Assembly (NCBI GenBank): GCA_018003515.1
Contig: JAGNDO010000011.1
Coordinates: 36,290 to 100,289 of the forward strand
DNA from: Caldilineaceae bacterium
Lineage (GTDB): Bacteria; Chloroflexota; Anaerolineae; Caldilineales; Caldilineaceae
Length of the DNA stretch: 64,000 nucleotides
Direction of reading: 5' to 3'
The position numbers and the translations under genes were made by a program. The notes beneath the pieces are model-generated. The model saw only the letters and a list, made by a program, of their open reading frames with translations, was not told the origin of the DNA and did no database searches. Every line of letters starts with the position of its first letter. Position 1 is the stretch's first letter. Shown here piece after piece: positions 7,505-16,382 of this stretch.

Positions 7505-10500
7505 ATGATATCCAGATATCTTAGGTCGCTTTGTTTGTTACTCCTGACTACGCTGGCACTAGCCGCCTGCCAAGCCCAAGACGGCAAGCTGGTAGGATTG
7601 CCATCAATCTTGGTGGCTACTGTGCCGATCCCTAACTCGAACGCACTTGAGATCGGTGTTCGATCGGTGTCGGCACTCTCGGAAACAACAGCTTCGATCA
7701 CAACCCCTGATGTGGCTCTAGCTGAGGCTACCCATGAATTAGAGCCAGGGATCCCAGAAACACAAGAGACTGCCGTTATTTCCGCAACCCCAGCCATCAC
7801 AGGTACAACCATCACCTGGTTTCAGTTGCAGGATGCACCGGGCGAGGTCATCTTTAGCCCAGATGGACAAGTCCTAGCCTTCACCGATTTCTTAACCACA
7901 ACAGTTTCGCTCTTGAATGTAGCAACGGGTGAACTCCTGCATGAACTTGAGGGTGCATCCTCGGTGGCTTCTTTTAGCCCAGATGGTCGAGCGGTTCTCA
8001 CAACCGATGGTTATCTGTGGGATGTTGTCAGCGGTGAGTTCATACACATGCTGGGCAGCTTTCTTGATCTTCCTACGGTGGACTGGAGAAGAAGAACAGC
8101 CTCCTTCAGCCCAGATAGTCAAGTCATTGTGACTGTTGATAACGCACTCGATAATAGAAGGTTCTCCGGGTCCGTGCATGTGTGGAATACAGCCAGCGGT
8201 CAAGAGATGCTTGCACTGGACGGCGGTTTGTTAGGGGCGATAGTTCCCAATCGCGAATTGGTCGTCATCTTCTCAGGGCAAGATAGAACAAGAATCTGGT
8301 TCTCACAGCAAGACAAAATAAGATTCTGGGATGTGAAGACTGGTGAACAGACCCAGGAATTCCCAGGTGAGAGTGCCAGTATGAGTCCCGACACACGCAG
8401 TTTTGTCATCTTTGATGATAAGTCGTCGGTTATCGTACGAGATGGCGCAACCGGTGGCGAACTGCATAGACTGGACGGTGAGTGGAGAAGTGCGAGCCCC
8501 AACGGAAAATGGTTGGCCACATTTAACGATGGCCAGACATACCTCTGGGATGCAATTACCGGCGAACGCGTAGGTAGCTTTCCGGGCGATTGGCAGGCTT
8601 TTGTTCCTGATGAACGGCTGCTGGTCCAGAACATTGACGGTACGACTTCTTTGTGGGATATCGGCTCAACTCAGCAACTCGCCGTGATGAATGGGTACCT
8701 AGATAAAGATTGGCACTTATTCAGTTCTGACGGACGGCTTGTGGTTACTTTCCTTGACGAACAAGTGCTGTTGTGGAACGCCTTGTCTGGTCAGAAGATT
8801 GGCTCGCTTAAACGGCAGGAACCAGTCTTTAGCCCAAATGGACGAACAGTTGCCATGTATGATGAGAACGGAACTTATTTATGGGAAAGTTCCACCGGCC
8901 AGAGAGTCGGACCTCTGGTCGGATTTCGTCCGGTCTTCAGTCCTAATGGAGGAATTCTGGCAACATCTGACTCGGAAAACACCTATTTGTGGGACTCCGT
9001 GAGTGGTCAGCAGATTAGCAATCGGGAGGGAACAAAGCCTGTCTTTAGTCCTGACGGCCAATTCCTGCTAACTTCAAAGGATGCAGATATCTATTTGTGG
9101 AATACAGATAGTAGCCAGAGAATCGCAGTTCTAAATGGATATGGACCTGATTTCAGCCCTAATGGGAGATTAGTAATGTCTCACGATAGCGGCGTGTATC
9201 TTCTCTGGGATGCCATAACCGGGCAACCAGTTGGCCGCTCCAAGGGCTATCGGATGGACTTAAGTGCCGATGGACAGACAATGGCAATCTACGATAGTTC
9301 CACAACGGAGCTATGGGATACAGTGACAAACTCGAAGGTTGGGCCTATTGCTGGGGAGTGGCAGGGCTTTAGTCCCAATGGTCAATTAGCTGCGGTGGAG
9401 CTTTATGCGGAGCAGAGCTCCCAAGTATGGAATGTTGTAACCGGTCAGACGGTAGGCGTTTTTCCAGGGATTGGGGCACGGTTTAGTCCTGATGGGAAGA
9501 TGCTCATCACAGACTCCGAACAGAATGACGAACGGGTCTTCTCTCTTTGGAGAATCGACACCCAAGAGAAGTTTGGAGAATCGAATGGTTTATGGGCAAA
9601 GTTCAGTTCCGATGGTCAGATCTCGGCCATTTACGATAAAAATCAGACTGATCTGTGGAGTCTGAACGAACGCAAAAAGATCGGAAGCCTTGCGGGCATG
9701 TTCAAAAATTTTAGTCCCGATAATCAGAAAGCTATCACTGAAAGCGATGGCATTCTGCACATATGGGATATCGCGAACGGGGAGGAAATTAGTCCCCTCC
9801 GAGAAACCTATCTCAGATATGACTCAGAAGGTCGGCTGATGACAACCGATACGGCCCCTACTACTACAGTGTATGATAGCAGCACGGGCCGTATAACCAC
9901 CATTACGGAAGGCTTGCAGCCAGTATATAGTCCTAGTGGTAACAAGATTGCCATTTCCCATGATGGGATTACAGATATTTGGGACATTAAAGCTGGTAAG
10001 CTAATTCGCTCATTTGAAGGTTCTCTGGCGCAGTCCTGCTTGAAAGAACTCTGTTTTAGTCCCGACGAACGGCTAATTCTTACATCTTCTCATGACAGAG
10101 TTCACGTGTGGGAAATAGTCACTGACAAGGAAATCACCTCATTTCCAGGCCAAAAAGGCTTCTTCAGTCCAGACAATGAACGACTTGCAGTTGTCAATGA
10201 AATCGCTTTTAGCCCAAATGCAACTCCAATCCCTTTAATTCCATTCTTCAGAAATGAGAGACATCGCATAGAGACAAGCATTTATGCCATTAACACTGGA
10301 GAGAAGATAACCACAATCGAAACCAGCGTGCAGTTCACTCCCGATGGTCAATCGGTTTTTGCAGTGAGAGGGTCGTCGATCGACGTGTGGGATGCAACGA
10401 CCGGCGAGAGGATCGAAAGGATATCACTGATTGAGGTTCCCCATGATCGTCGATGCAGTATCAGCTTCGATGTTAACTTTAGCCAGAGTGGATCCGAAGC

Positions 10501-10648
10501 GTACGTCACGGCCCATTATACCATTTGCAGGATGTCCGGTGGCGGCTCAGATCCTCTGCGACCCATCCGACCTATCAAGGCCACCAAAGTGGGCAGCACA
10601 ACGCGGTCACCTTCACGGACTCCGACTCCAACTCGTGGGGGTCGATAA
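7505..10648 (+). CDS. Lipoprotein made of WD40-like propeller repeats
   Basis: 1047 residues beginning four bases after the nSTAND stop. The signal ends in a lipobox (LALAAC, Cys about 21), so the protein should be anchored outside the cytoplasmic membrane. After a low-complexity linker of about 80 residues there are many propeller-type repeats of the form FSPDG...LWD..TG, more degenerate than those of the nSTAND protein. The C-terminal end is Ser/Thr/Pro-rich (SPSRTPTPTR) and looks abrupt. No catalytic motif is visible. It probably partners the external propeller of the upstream nSTAND protein as a sensor or scaffold; this is inference from topology and coupling. The gene has the same A+T-richer look as the preceding propeller. 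Confidence 0.8.
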   Translation: MISRYLRSLCLLLLTTLALAACQAQDGKLVGLPSILVATVPIPNSNALEIGVRSVSALSETTASITTPDVALAEATHELEPGIPETQETAVISATPAITGTTITWFQLQDAPGEVIFSPDGQVLAFTDFLTTTVSLLNVATGELLHELEGASSVASFSPDGRAVLTTDGYLWDVVSGEFIHMLGSFLDLPTVDWRRRTASFSPDSQVIVTVDNALDNRRFSGSVHVWNTASGQEMLALDGGLLGAIVPNRELVVIFSGQDRTRIWFSQQDKIRFWDVKTGEQTQEFPGESASMSPDTRSFVIFDDKSSVIVRDGATGGELHRLDGEWRSASPNGKWLATFNDGQTYLWDAITGERVGSFPGDWQAFVPDERLLVQNIDGTTSLWDIGSTQQLAVMNGYLDKDWHLFSSDGRLVVTFLDEQVLLWNALSGQKIGSLKRQEPVFSPNGRTVAMYDENGTYLWESSTGQRVGPLVGFRPVFSPNGGILATSDSENTYLWDSVSGQQISNREGTKPVFSPDGQFLLTSKDADIYLWNTDSSQRIAVLNGYGPDFSPNGRLVMSHDSGVYLLWDAITGQPVGRSKGYRMDLSADGQTMAIYDSSTTELWDTVTNSKVGPIAGEWQGFSPNGQLAAVELYAEQSSQVWNVVTGQTVGVFPGIGARFSPDGKMLITDSEQNDERVFSLWRIDTQEKFGESNGLWAKFSSDGQISAIYDKNQTDLWSLNERKKIGSLAGMFKNFSPDNQKAITESDGILHIWDIANGEEISPLRETYLRYDSEGRLMTTDTAPTTTVYDSSTGRITTITEGLQPVYSPSGNKIAISHDGITDIWDIKAGKLIRSFEGSLAQSCLKELCFSPDERLILTSSHDRVHVWEIVTDKEITSFPGQKGFFSPDNERLAVVNEIAFSPNATPIPLIPFFRNERHRIETSIYAINTGEKITTIETSVQFTPDGQSVFAVRGSSIDVWDATTGERIERISLIEVPHDRRCSISFDVNFSQSGSEAYVTAHYTICRMSGGGSDPLRPIRPIKATKVGSTTRSPSRTPTPTRGGR

Positions 10649-10719
10649 CACTTGAAATCAAACTCTGAACATAGGGTCCAACTACAAGGTGATGCCATTG
10701 CCCTGTCTTAGAACCTTGA

Positions 10720-11058
10720 AGAGTAGCGGTTGGTGGCCAAGTTGCGGAATCAGAGAACAGTCCAGATACGGCCCGGGCTTGGAACGCATTGTTCTGGTTT
10801 GGTATTCTCTGGAAGCAGGCAGAACAAGTTTTGAGTGCTTGTGATCAAGCGGTAGTCTTTAGCGACGGGGGGCTATCCTACAGAGACAGCCGTAGCGTGG
10901 CTCGAGCCATGACCGGCGACTTCAAAGGGGCCATCGAAGACTTCGAGGTGTCCGTCGAAGTATATCAGTCCGAACAACGCCAGGAGTGGATCGACATGCT
11001 CAACGCTGGGAAGAATCCTTTTGATAACGAAGCCTTGTTAGAAGAATTGCGCCAATAG
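10720..11058 (+). pseudogene. TPR-type remnant of a WD40/nSTAND-associated protein
   Basis: An open frame from 10720 (preceded by TGA at 10717) reads ARAWNALFWFGILWKQAEQV...ACDQAVV...YRDSRSVARAMTGDFKGAIEDFE...RQEWIDMLNAGKNPFD. This is the TPR tail often found after the propeller of nSTAND-WD40 proteins. Its only start is an internal TTG at 10789, no ribosome site is visible, and it is in a different frame from the lipoprotein gene. I read it as a detached, decayed C-terminal TPR. The gap 10649-10719 holds nothing recognisable. Confidence 0.6.
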
Positions 11059-11084
11059 CTATCCATACAGGAGAACCCACACCC

Positions 11085-11957
11085 ATGATCCTCATCACCG
11101 GCGGCACCGGCCTATCTGGTAGCTACGTGATCTATGAACTTCAACAGCGCAATCTGCTCGTGCGGGCGCTGGCTCGGGCCGAATCGGCCCCCAAGCTGGC
11201 GGCGTTGGGCGTGGAGGTGGCCATCGGCGACCTCACCGACCTGGACTCCCTGCGCCGGGCGTGCGAGGGGGTGACGGGCATCGTGCATGCCGCCTGCACC
11301 TTCACCGATTCGGCGGTGGACATCGCCGCCATGCAAGCCCTGTTGGACGGCTGGCGGCATGGCCCCTTCGTCTTCTTCAGCAGCCTGGATGCCTATAGCT
11401 ATAGCAGCGCGCCGCTGATCAGCGAGCAGACACCCCTGGATGATACGGACAACGACTATGCCCACGGCAAGGTGGTGAGCGAAGGATTGCTGGCCGCCCA
11501 AGGTCGCACGGACTTCACCAGTCTGCGTGCTCCTCACATCTGGGCACCCCATCCCAAGGCACGGCGAAGATTGACCGCCCGCATCCAGGGCGACACGGTC
11601 CTGCTCCCCGGCGGGTCCGAGGCCGAGTGGTCCCACTACCGGGACGCCTGGATCGATGCCAGGGATCTGGCCTGGATTGTGGCCAAGTCTCTGGTCCGTC
11701 CCTTGGGCGGGGCCATGAACGTCCTGGCCGGCCACTTCGTCTGGCACGATCTGGTGGCCGAGGTGATCCGGCTCACCGGGTCGGCCTGCACCCTCATCCA
11801 CCGTCCCCTGGCCGAGATGGACGAAGAGACCCGTCAGGCCATGCGCTTCCACGCCCAATCCTGGCGCTACGATGACAGCCGCCTGCGCGCCCATCTGGAC
11901 TTCCACCCCTCCCGCACCTGGCAGCAGACTGTGACCGAGGTGTTGGGAACCGCCTGA
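11085..11957 (+). CDS. NAD-dependent epimerase/dehydratase family protein
   Basis: 290 residues of the extended short-chain dehydrogenase type. Seen: Rossmann dinucleotide loop GGTGLSG at residues 6-12, acidic GDLTDLDSL after strand 4, and the catalytic Y-x-x-x-K as YAHGK in DNDYAHGKVVSEGLL. The substrate half is not diagnostic, so the substrate is unknown. AGGAGA lies 5' of the ATG. The gene is followed 21 bp later by an alpha/beta hydrolase in the same direction and may share its transcript. A 527-residue open frame on the opposite strand spans this gene and the next and is a shadow. Confidence 0.85.
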   Translation: MILITGGTGLSGSYVIYELQQRNLLVRALARAESAPKLAALGVEVAIGDLTDLDSLRRACEGVTGIVHAACTFTDSAVDIAAMQALLDGWRHGPFVFFSSLDAYSYSSAPLISEQTPLDDTDNDYAHGKVVSEGLLAAQGRTDFTSLRAPHIWAPHPKARRRLTARIQGDTVLLPGGSEAEWSHYRDAWIDARDLAWIVAKSLVRPLGGAMNVLAGHFVWHDLVAEVIRLTGSACTLIHRPLAEMDEETRQAMRFHAQSWRYDDSRLRAHLDFHPSRTWQQTVTEVLGTA

Positions 11958-11978
11958 ATCAAACAAGGAAACCACCTG

Positions 11979-12758
11979 ATGTCCACCGCCCATGTCAACG
12001 GCATCGACTTGCAATACGAAGAGGCCGGCAGCGGTCCGCCTCTGCTCCTGCTCCACGGCCTGGGGTCCAGTAGCCGGGACTGGGAACTGCAAGTGCCGGT
12101 CTTCGCCGCCACCCACCGGGTTATCACCTGTGATGTGCGGGGACATGGCCGCTCGGCCAAGCCGCCTGGCCCATACAGCGTGCCGCTCTTCGCCGCTGAT
12201 GTGGCCGCCCTCCTGGGCCATCTGGACACCGGACCCGTCGCCGTGGTGGGCATCTCCATGGGCGGCATGATCGCCTTCCAACTGGCTGTGGACGTACCGG
12301 AGATGGTGGAGCGGCTGGTCATCGTCAACAGCGGACCGGAGCTGGTCCTGCGCACCTGGGGCGAGCGAATGCAGGCTTGGCAACGGCTGGCCCTGGTGCA
12401 ACTCTTGGGCATGGGCGGTATGGCCCGCTTCCTGGCCCCTCGTCTCTTTCCCAAGCCGGAGCAGGAAGAGATCCGCCGCACCTTCACCGAACGCTGGCTG
12501 GAAAATGACAAGCGGGCCTACATCGCTTCTCTGCGCGCCCTGTTGGGCTGGAGCGTGGCCGACCGGCTGGGGGAGATCCGTTGCCCCATACTGGTCATCG
12601 CTGGAGACCAGGACTACACGCCCCTTTCCATCAAAGAAGCCTACGTGGCCCGACTGCCCCAGGCGGAGCTGGTGGTCATCCCCGACTCCAGCCACGCCAC
12701 CCCCATCGACCAGCCGGAGGCCTTCAACCGGACGGTGGTGGAGTTTTTGAATCGATGA
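11979..12758 (+). CDS. Alpha/beta-fold hydrolase
   Basis: 259 residues, the usual length for single-domain alpha/beta hydrolases. The oxyanion HGLGSSSRDW is at 26-35, the nucleophile elbow GISMGG has Ser at 93, Asp is in AGDQDYTP near 209, and His is in DSSHATPIDQPEAF near 238, so the catalytic triad is complete. The closest general type is the 3-oxoadipate enol-lactonase/haloperoxidase-like group; the substrate cannot be read from sequence. AAGGAAA lies upstream of the ATG. It is co-directional with the epimerase gene and with the STAS-like gene 37 bp downstream. Confidence 0.85.
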   Translation: MSTAHVNGIDLQYEEAGSGPPLLLLHGLGSSSRDWELQVPVFAATHRVITCDVRGHGRSAKPPGPYSVPLFAADVAALLGHLDTGPVAVVGISMGGMIAFQLAVDVPEMVERLVIVNSGPELVLRTWGERMQAWQRLALVQLLGMGGMARFLAPRLFPKPEQEEIRRTFTERWLENDKRAYIASLRALLGWSVADRLGEIRCPILVIAGDQDYTPLSIKEAYVARLPQAELVVIPDSSHATPIDQPEAFNRTVVEFLNR

Positions 12759-12795
12759 GATACGCCCGTGTTCTCAAAACAGAGATGAGGCTACC

Positions 12796-13266
12796 GTGAT
12801 AGATCTTGACTGGTTGGATGTCACCCTTGGTGAGAGTCATGCTATTTTACGGCCCAGGATAGGGTCATATGACAAAGTGATGGAAAGTGAGTACAGAGAA
12901 GCGGTTGAAGAGCTTCTGGCTGCCGGTATTCACAAAATTGCTGTTGATTTGGACAGCGTATACGTGGCGTCTGACCAAATTGGTCTTGCCGTAGCCATTC
13001 CCGTGAAACAATTCGTCTTCTCCGTGGCGGATTCAAAGGGGATAGAGAGAAGCCAGGCGCTTGAGGCTTCAGGAGTCAGCGACTATCGACTTGTCTTCTT
13101 TTCAACCAAACCGCAGACATTGGCGAAGGTAATGATGTTTAAGTTTGACCGCCTCGCTGAATCCAACACCTGGCTACACTTCGTAGACGCTGAATCCAAG
13201 GCCCTGGCCCTTCTCGCTCTAACTGAATCGGATGAACGGTTGATAGTCCCGGATTCTGCTGTCTGA
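12796..13266 (+). CDS. STAS-like protein
   Basis: 156 residues, GTG start at 12796 after GAGATGAGG. The middle (HAILRPRIGSYDK...KIAVDLDSVYVASDQIGLAV) follows the STAS pattern of anti-sigma-factor antagonists: a first strand with RP-x-G, a second strand IAVDL, then a loop where a phosphorylatable Ser (ASDQIGL) replaces the canonical DSSGL. The C-terminal third (DYRLVFFSTKPQTLAKVMM...) could be the last STAS strand and helix plus an extension. STAS domains act as phospho-switches or nucleotide sensors (family knowledge). Its position before three PRTase-like genes suggests a regulatory role; this is inference, and the family call is moderate. Confidence 0.5.
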   Translation: MIDLDWLDVTLGESHAILRPRIGSYDKVMESEYREAVEELLAAGIHKIAVDLDSVYVASDQIGLAVAIPVKQFVFSVADSKGIERSQALEASGVSDYRLVFFSTKPQTLAKVMMFKFDRLAESNTWLHFVDAESKALALLALTESDERLIVPDSAV

Positions 13267-13280
13267 ATATTTCAGCGCTG

Positions 13281-13385
13281 CCTTGGCGCGGGCAACCGCT
13301 ACATGCCAAGTTGCAGGGCGATGATAGCCGTGCCAACTTGCCATCACTTGTGAAAATCTCGGCCTTGGCATACCATATGCCAAGG
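13281..13385. promoter_or_regulatory. Operator-like cluster of TTGGCA/TGCCAA half-sites before the PRTase-like genes
   Basis: A perfect inverted repeat CCTTGGCATA (13363-13372) / TATGCCAAGG (13376-13385) with a 3-nt spacer ends 40 bp before the first PRTase-like gene. Further half-sites are CCTTGGCG (13281), ATGCCAAG (13303) and TGCCAAC (13331). The whole 159-bp gap between the STAS-like gene and the PRTase genes seems to be a binding region for a repressor. I cannot name the protein. Confidence 0.5.
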
Positions 13386-13425
13386 TTATCCCACTTATCT
13401 GTCGTCCCAACAAGGTTGCTCCTCC

Positions 13426-15153
13426 ATGTCCCCTACCCACGATCAAGTGCTCGACTACCTCTACCGATTGGCCGATACCGTGTGCAAGGAGATCGACGAC
13501 TTCCAGCCGGATCTGTTGGTGGTGCTGTATCACTCCGCACAGATCCCACTGGCCGCTGTCTCTGCTCTTTGGGCTGAAACCCGCACCCGACCCCTGCCGC
13601 CGGTCGTGCGCACCAACCTGGGTCAGGAGAAGTTCTCCGAGTACCGACATTCCTCTTCTTTCTTGGAGGAGTATAGCTACATGCCGGAACTTGTTGGGTG
13701 GCCGTCAATAGATGGACACTTCCTAGCTTGGCTGATTCAACAGAGCGACTTGGTTCAGGCTGTGCAGACGCAGGTGGAGGAGGTAGTTGGAAAGGAGAGA
13801 ACAATCCGGCGCATCCTAGTCATCGACGATTTCCTCTATGGAGGAGGAACCAAGATGGTGAGCCTGGGCATTCTCCACCACCTTTTCCCAGGCACAGGGT
13901 GCCACCTCCTGGCCGGAAATCAGGATGGACTCCGTGAGCATTTCTCTGAAGAGTGGCTGGGACGATTCCATCCTGGCCTACTGGAGCGCATCAAGGCTGA
14001 GTGGAAGCCAGTTCCAGATCGCGGGGAACTACGCAGCCCTGATAGCGTCTTGCGCTGGTTGACCATGGGGACGATGGATGTGGAGTGGATATCCCCAGCC
14101 TGGGTGCCCATCACTGCCGAAAGCGAACGGTTGAGTCAACTATTGCCTTTTCTTCCGGCAGAGGAGTGGCTACGCTTGCCAGTCTGGATGTACGATGAGA
14201 TCGGCGACCAGATCCGTCTTCGGGTGCAAACCGGCGTGCCCGAAACCGCAAAGCCTTTTACCTTGCGCCGTCACACGGTGGGAATGGCCTGCCGTATCAT
14301 GGGGCTGGCCTGGCAGTACCGCCGGCTTGAGATCCCCGAAGTCGCGGAGCGTCTCGGTTTGCCTGAGGACAAGGCCAGAGAAGAATTGGACAAGCTGGTT
14401 TCCAGGGGATACCTGATCCGCTGCGTGCAGAGAGATCGGATCTGGTATGAGCTGCCTGGAGGCCCTGGCTTTTTGCTCTACGGTCCCATGCGCATCGATC
14501 CTGGCAACGAGATCACCCAGTATGCCGAAGCCATCAGCCTGCCTCTATCCATACCCTTTGCAGTGGAGTTTGCCCATACCGGTGACTACTATGGCGGCGC
14601 GCCCATCTTGGCTGTCATGCCAGATCTCCACGGAACTTCGGTTCCGGCCACACTTCTGCACATGGACCCCGCTGTTGATCTGGACCAGGACTTCATCGAC
14701 TTTCTGATCTATCCACAGTGGGTGCTAGAACGAGACGAGGAGAAGTCTCTCACCTACCTGGAGGTCGCCTGGGAGGAAAAAGGGGTCATCGGCATTGACA
14801 CCCTTGCTCATTTTCACGGCATGGATCGGACATTCTTCTTGGCTCCGGTTCCCAACTTGGCTTTCGTGATGGATCAAGAGATGAGCGAGGCTGAGAAAGG
14901 CCGTCGCCTGGCTGCCCTGGCCGTTGAGAGCCTGACCGAACTCACCTATCCATCCGGCACCGACGGCATCCGCTATCTGGTGGATGCAATTAACCAGGGC
15001 GTGGAGACGCCACTCACTACCGCCTATCGGGATGCCCTGCTGATCCTCGCTGACCATGCACCGGACCTGGTAACAGCTCGGGAACGCCTGGCCGCTCGCC
15101 GGGGATTGGGACATCTGCCCGTCTGGTCTATCGCTGATAACCGGTTCGCCTGA
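13426..15153 (+). CDS. Phosphoribosyltransferase-like protein A (intact PRPP loop) with winged-helix and large C-terminal part
   Basis: 575 residues. The N-terminal half is a type I PRTase-like fold: DFQPDLLVVLYHSAQIPLA at 25-43, PPVVRTNLGQEKFSEY at 58-73, and the PRPP-binding signature LVIDDFLYGGGT at 131-142, with both acidic residues and the GGGT turn present. Residues about 290-345 (ACRIMGLAWQYRRLEIPEVA...REELDKLVSRGYLI) form a winged helix. The C-terminal 230 residues have no family I recognise. It is homologous over about 270 residues with the next two genes, and of the three its PRPP loop is the only complete one, so it is the likely catalytic member. Only 14 bp separate it from the next gene. 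The substrate base is unknown. Confidence 0.7.
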   Translation: MSPTHDQVLDYLYRLADTVCKEIDDFQPDLLVVLYHSAQIPLAAVSALWAETRTRPLPPVVRTNLGQEKFSEYRHSSSFLEEYSYMPELVGWPSIDGHFLAWLIQQSDLVQAVQTQVEEVVGKERTIRRILVIDDFLYGGGTKMVSLGILHHLFPGTGCHLLAGNQDGLREHFSEEWLGRFHPGLLERIKAEWKPVPDRGELRSPDSVLRWLTMGTMDVEWISPAWVPITAESERLSQLLPFLPAEEWLRLPVWMYDEIGDQIRLRVQTGVPETAKPFTLRRHTVGMACRIMGLAWQYRRLEIPEVAERLGLPEDKAREELDKLVSRGYLIRCVQRDRIWYELPGGPGFLLYGPMRIDPGNEITQYAEAISLPLSIPFAVEFAHTGDYYGGAPILAVMPDLHGTSVPATLLHMDPAVDLDQDFIDFLIYPQWVLERDEEKSLTYLEVAWEEKGVIGIDTLAHFHGMDRTFFLAPVPNLAFVMDQEMSEAEKGRRLAALAVESLTELTYPSGTDGIRYLVDAINQGVETPLTTAYRDALLILADHAPDLVTARERLAARRGLGHLPVWSIADNRFA

Positions 15154-15167
15154 AAGAGAAAAGTGTC

Positions 15168-16355
15168 ATGTCCAACACCCCCAACCAATATTGGACCAGC
15201 CTCGGCCATGCCGATTTTTGGTACACCGCCCAGATGAACTGTGCCCTCATTGACCACTTCCAGCCGGAGTTGATTATCGGCCTGGCCCACGGCGGCATCC
15301 TGCCCACCAAGGTGACCGAGACTGCCTGGTCTAGCCTCACGGATCGCCCTTTCCCACCGATCCTCTACACCAATTTAGGGCGGGAGAAGATCGACTACTA
15401 CAAGGATTGGTGCAAGGTGAACGGTGGGCATCCTGGGTTTATCGGCGAGCAGTCCGGACTGGAGGGTATTTTGCACTTCCTGGACTGGTTACCCAGCCGG
15501 GTGGACTGGCAGGACGAGCTGTTGCACCAGATTGAGGCGACCTTGGGCGCGGATGTGGAGCCTGGTGTGATCATGGTCATCGATGAGATGGCGGCACTGG
15601 GCAACACCATGTTGCTCACCCTGGGCCTGCTGGAAATTCTCTATCCCATGGCCGAGACCCACTTTGTGGATCACGTCTATTTCCAGTGGCGTTCAGATCT
15701 GGGTCAGCTCTGGATGAAGGAACACCATCCCCAGGTGTTGGAGCATATCCTGGCCGAGGCGGAGCAGGGAGCGTGGGCAGATCTACATGCCATCTACCGA
15801 ATCATGTCCGGCACAGAAGACATCGACCCTGTCTCCCTCTCCTTCCGCCCCTTGTCGCCGGAGAACGAGGATGTTCAGCGGCTGGTCAAGTATTTGCCTG
15901 CGGAGACATTGCTGTCCATGCCCGCCCAGACCGAGGCCACCGTGCTGGACGAGATCACCCAACTGGCCGCAGCGCGCACCATGCAGGATGCACGGGGTCG
16001 GGTCAGCTGGGAGTATGTGGGCCGGGCTAATCGCTTGGCCCCATACCGGCTCCTGCGCCACCTACGCAAGTGGGGGCAGATTACCCTATCTGAGGCAGCC
16101 CGTACTCTGGGTGTGAAGGAGGACGAGGTGAAGGAAGTGATGGAACACTTGGTGCCTCGTGTTCGCCACGAGGCCCGATACGGCAGGATGCGGGACGTGG
16201 ACGCCAGCCCCACCCGCTCCGGATTGACCTATCACTTCGTTGAAGAGCCGGAGTGGGGCGAGCCGCCGGTGCGCCGCAGCAAGGGCGAGCAGATCAAGGC
16301 CATGCGCCGAGATCCCCGGCCTCGGCCTAGGGTCCAAAAGCAGACAAAAAAGTGA
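15168..16355 (+). CDS. Phosphoribosyltransferase-like protein B (altered PRPP loop) with winged helix
   Basis: 395 residues. Shared blocks with its neighbours are NCALIDHFQPELIIGLAHGG (24-43), PPILYTNLGREKIDYY (63-78), the GTEDID...SLSFRPLSPENEDVQRL block and KYLPAETLLSMP. The PRPP loop reads IMVIDEMAALGNT (135-147): one acidic residue is displaced and the GG pair is missing, so catalysis is doubtful. A winged helix follows (LRHLRKWGQITLSEAARTLG), then a short basic tail (RRDPRPRPRVQKQTKK) that could bind nucleic acid. AAAGAGAAAAG precedes the ATG. It is co-directional with 14- and 27-bp gaps, so almost certainly co-transcribed with A and C. Confidence 0.65.
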   Translation: MSNTPNQYWTSLGHADFWYTAQMNCALIDHFQPELIIGLAHGGILPTKVTETAWSSLTDRPFPPILYTNLGREKIDYYKDWCKVNGGHPGFIGEQSGLEGILHFLDWLPSRVDWQDELLHQIEATLGADVEPGVIMVIDEMAALGNTMLLTLGLLEILYPMAETHFVDHVYFQWRSDLGQLWMKEHHPQVLEHILAEAEQGAWADLHAIYRIMSGTEDIDPVSLSFRPLSPENEDVQRLVKYLPAETLLSMPAQTEATVLDEITQLAAARTMQDARGRVSWEYVGRANRLAPYRLLRHLRKWGQITLSEAARTLGVKEDEVKEVMEHLVPRVRHEARYGRMRDVDASPTRSGLTYHFVEEPEWGEPPVRRSKGEQIKAMRRDPRPRPRVQKQTKK

Positions 16356-16382
16356 GCCAAACAATCGCCAAGGAGACGTTTC

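Noticed and set aside
11112..12695. 527-codon minus-strand open frame
   Set aside because: It lies opposite two complete, recognisable plus-strand genes (epimerase, alpha/beta hydrolase) and shows no domain; G+C-rich DNA often gives such antisense frames.
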